The notes below the pieces were generated by a model that worked only from the letters and a program-made list of their open reading frames with translations, did not search any database and was not told where the DNA came from. A DNA stretch of 64,000 nucleotides from Burkholderiales bacterium (GTDB taxonomy: Bacteria; Pseudomonadota; Gammaproteobacteria; Burkholderiales; SG8-41), in the NCBI GenBank assembly GCA_019634975.1, contig JAHCAI010000007.1:1-64000 (forward strand), given 5' to 3'. The translations under genes were made by a program, and so were the position numbers. Below, in pieces: positions 61,002-64,000 of the stretch (the first letter of the stretch is position 1; the number at the start of each line of letters is the position of its first letter).

Positions 61002-62041
61002 CGCTCGACTCGGTTAACAAGCGTTTCGGCGCAGCCGTCGCGGTAGAGGATTTCACCCTCGATATTCCGCACGGCAGCTTCCTAGCCGTGCTCGGCCCCA
61101 GCGGCTGCGGCAAGAGCACAGTGCTCCGGCTCATTGCCGGATTCGAGCGCGTGAGTTCCGGACAGGTGCTGATCGACGGCAGCATCGTTTCGGGACCGTC
61201 CGTGCACGTGCCCGCCGAGAGCCGGCATGTCGGCATCGTCTTCCAGTCCTACGCGCTGTGGCCGCACATGACGGTCGAGGGCAATGTCGGCTACCCGCTA
61301 CGGGTGGCGAAGGTGCGCGGAGAGGCCTACCGCGGCCGCGTCGCGGCAGCACTCGAAATGGTCGGACTTGCCGGCTTTGATGCCCGGCGTCCGTCGGAAC
61401 TTTCGGGTGGCCAGCGCCAGCGGGTCGCGCTGGCACGCTGCCTGGTGATGGAGCCTTCGCTGGTACTGCTCGACGAGCCGCTCGCCAACCTCGACGTGCA
61501 TCTTCGCGCCTCCATGGAGGACGAGTTCCGCGCCTTTCATGCGAAGACCGGGGCGACCATGATCTATGTGACCCACGACCAGGCCGAGGCAATGGCACTG
61601 GCCGAGCGGATTGCGGTGATGGACAAGGGGCGGCTGGTCCAGGTGGCAGATCCGCATACCCTCTACAGCGAACCCGCAACAACGATGGTTGCAGGATTCA
61701 TCGGCAAAGGAGCGCTCGCAGACGCCGAAGTGCTCGCGCCGGCGGAGGACGGTCGTTGTCGCGCGCGACTGTTCGGCATGGACGTGCTGCTGCGCTGCCG
61801 GGCCGGGCAGCCGGCGGGCAAGGCACGCGTCTGCCTGCGTCCCGAGGATGTTGCGCTCGCCGGCGAAGGCGTACCGGCGACGGTGCGGCGGGCGACCTAC
61901 AAGGGCGGGGTCACCGAGATCGAGGTGACTCCCGAAACCTCGCCCGATGTCACGTTGCTGCTCATTGTCAGCTCAGCACCCAAACCGGGCGCCTCCGTCA
62001 AGGTGCGCGTTGACGGAGGCTGGGTCATTCCTGGTTCATAG
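60989..62041 (+). CDS. ABC transporter ATP-binding protein (FbpC/PotA-like)
   Basis: A 350-residue ATPase energising the preceding permease. Walker A GPSGCGKST, signature LSGGQRQRVALARCLVM, Walker B LVLLDEPLANLD, and an H-loop (VTHDQAEAMALAERIAVMDKGRL) are intact. A TOBE-type C-terminal domain follows (about 240-350), as in FbpC and spermidine/putrescine ATPases. The gene ends 131 bases before the tRNA-Phe gene, which is on the other strand. Confidence 0.93.
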   Translation: MARVTLDSVNKRFGAAVAVEDFTLDIPHGSFLAVLGPSGCGKSTVLRLIAGFERVSSGQVLIDGSIVSGPSVHVPAESRHVGIVFQSYALWPHMTVEGNVGYPLRVAKVRGEAYRGRVAAALEMVGLAGFDARRPSELSGGQRQRVALARCLVMEPSLVLLDEPLANLDVHLRASMEDEFRAFHAKTGATMIYVTHDQAEAMALAERIAVMDKGRLVQVADPHTLYSEPATTMVAGFIGKGALADAEVLAPAEDGRCRARLFGMDVLLRCRAGQPAGKARVCLRPEDVALAGEGVPATVRRATYKGGVTEIEVTPETSPDVTLLLIVSSAPKPGASVKVRVDGGWVIPGS

Positions 62042-62172
62042 CTGCTGCACGCACGCAGTGCGTTGGTCGCTTCTTTGCGGCCTGACGGACTCGGGCAGAG
62101 AATGGCTTGATTTTGTTGCGCCGAACTCCTGGCGGCAACGAGCTGGCAGAAAAAGTCTTCGGAGACCGGAAG

Positions 62173-62248
<76 letters not shown>

Positions 62249-62324
62249 CCGGGTGCTGCGAACTGCGGCCGGAACAGCCGCCGGAGAGGTTTCGCCCGCC
62301 AGTCGGGCCGGGCGAAAGGGCGCT

Positions 62325-62353
62325 ATTTAAACCTCAAAAGCGTTTTGCGTCAA
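62325..62353 (-). promoter_or_regulatory. tRNA-Phe promoter
   Basis: On the minus strand, TTGACG (62348-62353) and TTAAAT (62325-62330) are 17 bases apart. The -10 is followed by the GC-rich AGCGCCC, typical of stringently controlled tRNA promoters. The tRNA 5' end is at 62248. A perfect eight-base hairpin (62291-62298 with 62309-62316) lies in the leader. Confidence 0.65.
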
Positions 62354-62365
62354 GGCAATAGCGCT

Positions 62366-62668
62366 TCAACCGCAGACCAGCTGCTGGGCGACGCAGATCG
62401 CCCGCCTGCCCTGGATCAGCAGCAGCCCGGCCAGCACCAGCAGCGCCAGGGTTGCAAACGGCAGATGGCGGTCGACGACGAAATTCGGCGTGATGAAGCG
62501 CGTTGCTTTCACCAGCGGTTCGGTGCCTTTCTTGAACAGCTGGTAGATGAAGTTCTGCTCCCGTCCCGCGCCGGCGAGGATGTACATCGCGCCGCGGCCG
62601 AGAAACAGGTATATCGCGACCTGCACCAGCGCGAGCAGGATGGATACCAGGGTGTATTCGATGGGCAT
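62366..62668 (-). CDS. Small conserved-type membrane protein of unknown function
   Basis: A 100-residue protein with two hydrophobic helices (about 6-32, YTLVSILLALVQVAIYLFLGRGAMYILAG, and 68-90, LPFATLALLVLAGLLLIQGRRA) and a basic loop between them (KKGTEPLVKATRFITPNFVVDRH). I do not recognise the family. It lies just downstream of groEL and its terminator, and just upstream of the tRNA promoter. The ATG at 62668 is chosen because the hydrophobic protein begins there; the longer frame upstream is unlikely. Confidence 0.65.
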   Translation of the reverse strand: MPIEYTLVSILLALVQVAIYLFLGRGAMYILAGAGREQNFIYQLFKKGTEPLVKATRFITPNFVVDRHLPFATLALLVLAGLLLIQGRRAICVAQQLVCG

Positions 62669-62716
62669 GTCGGTGTTGTCCGGACGGTCTGCCGCATTGT
62701 AAGCGCAGCCCGCCCC

Positions 62717-62747
62717 AAAAAAGAAACCCCGCCGAAGCGGGGTTTCT
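62717..62747 (-). terminator. Rho-independent terminator of groEL with UUCG-type loop
   Basis: A perfect 11-base stem (AGAAACCCCGC 62722-62732 with GCGGGGTTTCT 62737-62747), read on the minus strand, encloses a TTCG loop (very stable UUCG tetraloop) and is followed by six T. It lies 100 bases after the groEL stop codon. Confidence 0.9.
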
Positions 62748-62846
62748 GCACAACCGATACCCGGAAGGAGGGAGGGCGCGGGAGAGAAACATCGGTTCCC
62801 TCCTGCTCGTTCACCTTCCAGGGGGTATGTAATTCGCTTTCGCGAA

Positions 62847-64000
<1,154 letters not shown>

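Overview
This GC-rich window (64 kb) reads as a chromosomal piece of a betaproteobacterium, most likely of the Burkholderiales or a close relative. The evidence is the gene neighbourhoods argH-algZR-hemCDXY, hemA-prfA-prmC, aroQ-accB-accC-prmA-DUF3426, an olsB-olsA pair, and three tripartite-tricarboxylate (Bug/TctC) binding proteins without TctA/TctB partners, a hallmark of that order. Genus-level assignment is not possible from the sequence alone. There is no rRNA, CRISPR array, prophage or transposase; one tRNA (Phe) is present.

Layout. 0-8.3 kb: diheme cytochrome c, apaH, olsBA (ornithine lipid), a glycine-zipper lipoprotein, a PfkB kinase, mscL, PAP2 phosphatase, a glycosyltransferase, dgkA and an orphan gcvH. 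8.4-16.6 kb: a long leftward housekeeping run (DUF3426, prmA, accC, accB, aroQ, TlpA-like thioredoxin, dsbD, cutA, SDR protein). 16.7-25.5 kb: a flavin/2Fe-2S reductase, the haem genes hemY-hemX-hemD-hemC, a periplasmic thioredoxin, the AlgZ/AlgR-type two-component pair and argH. 25.5-32.8 kb: a sulfonate module with a LacI regulator, xsc, a divergent FAD/Fe-S dehydrogenase and a TSUP (TauE-like) permease, with a LacI-type operator lying on the xsc promoter. 32.8-37.6 kb: grxD, a YkgJ-type protein, prmC-prfA-hemA and an enoyl-CoA hydratase.

37.6-51.3 kb is a catabolic island: rubredoxin plus D-2-hydroxyacid dehydrogenase, prpB, a divergent IclR regulator, then a rightward series of three Bug proteins interleaved with two family III CoA-transferases, a CitE/HpcH-type lyase, a MaoC-type hydratase, an intradiol dioxygenase, a secreted methyltransferase-fold protein and a 3-hydroxyacyl-CoA dehydrogenase. 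CoA-transferase + hydratase + lyase is the logic of itaconate/mesaconate (C5 dicarboxylate) breakdown. 51.3-64 kb: a giant DUF748 protein, two diguanylate cyclases around a third CoA-transferase, an iron-type ABC transporter, tRNA-Phe, a small membrane protein and the 3' part of groEL, which runs off the right edge.

Non-genic structure worth attention: an AT-rich 29-bp sequence repeated at five translation starts; a triple 11-bp-spaced repeat upstream of olsBA; a 140-bp MITE-like element that supplies the dioxygenase stop codon; several very regular hairpin terminators; and a rubredoxin gene shorter than a usual ORF cutoff.
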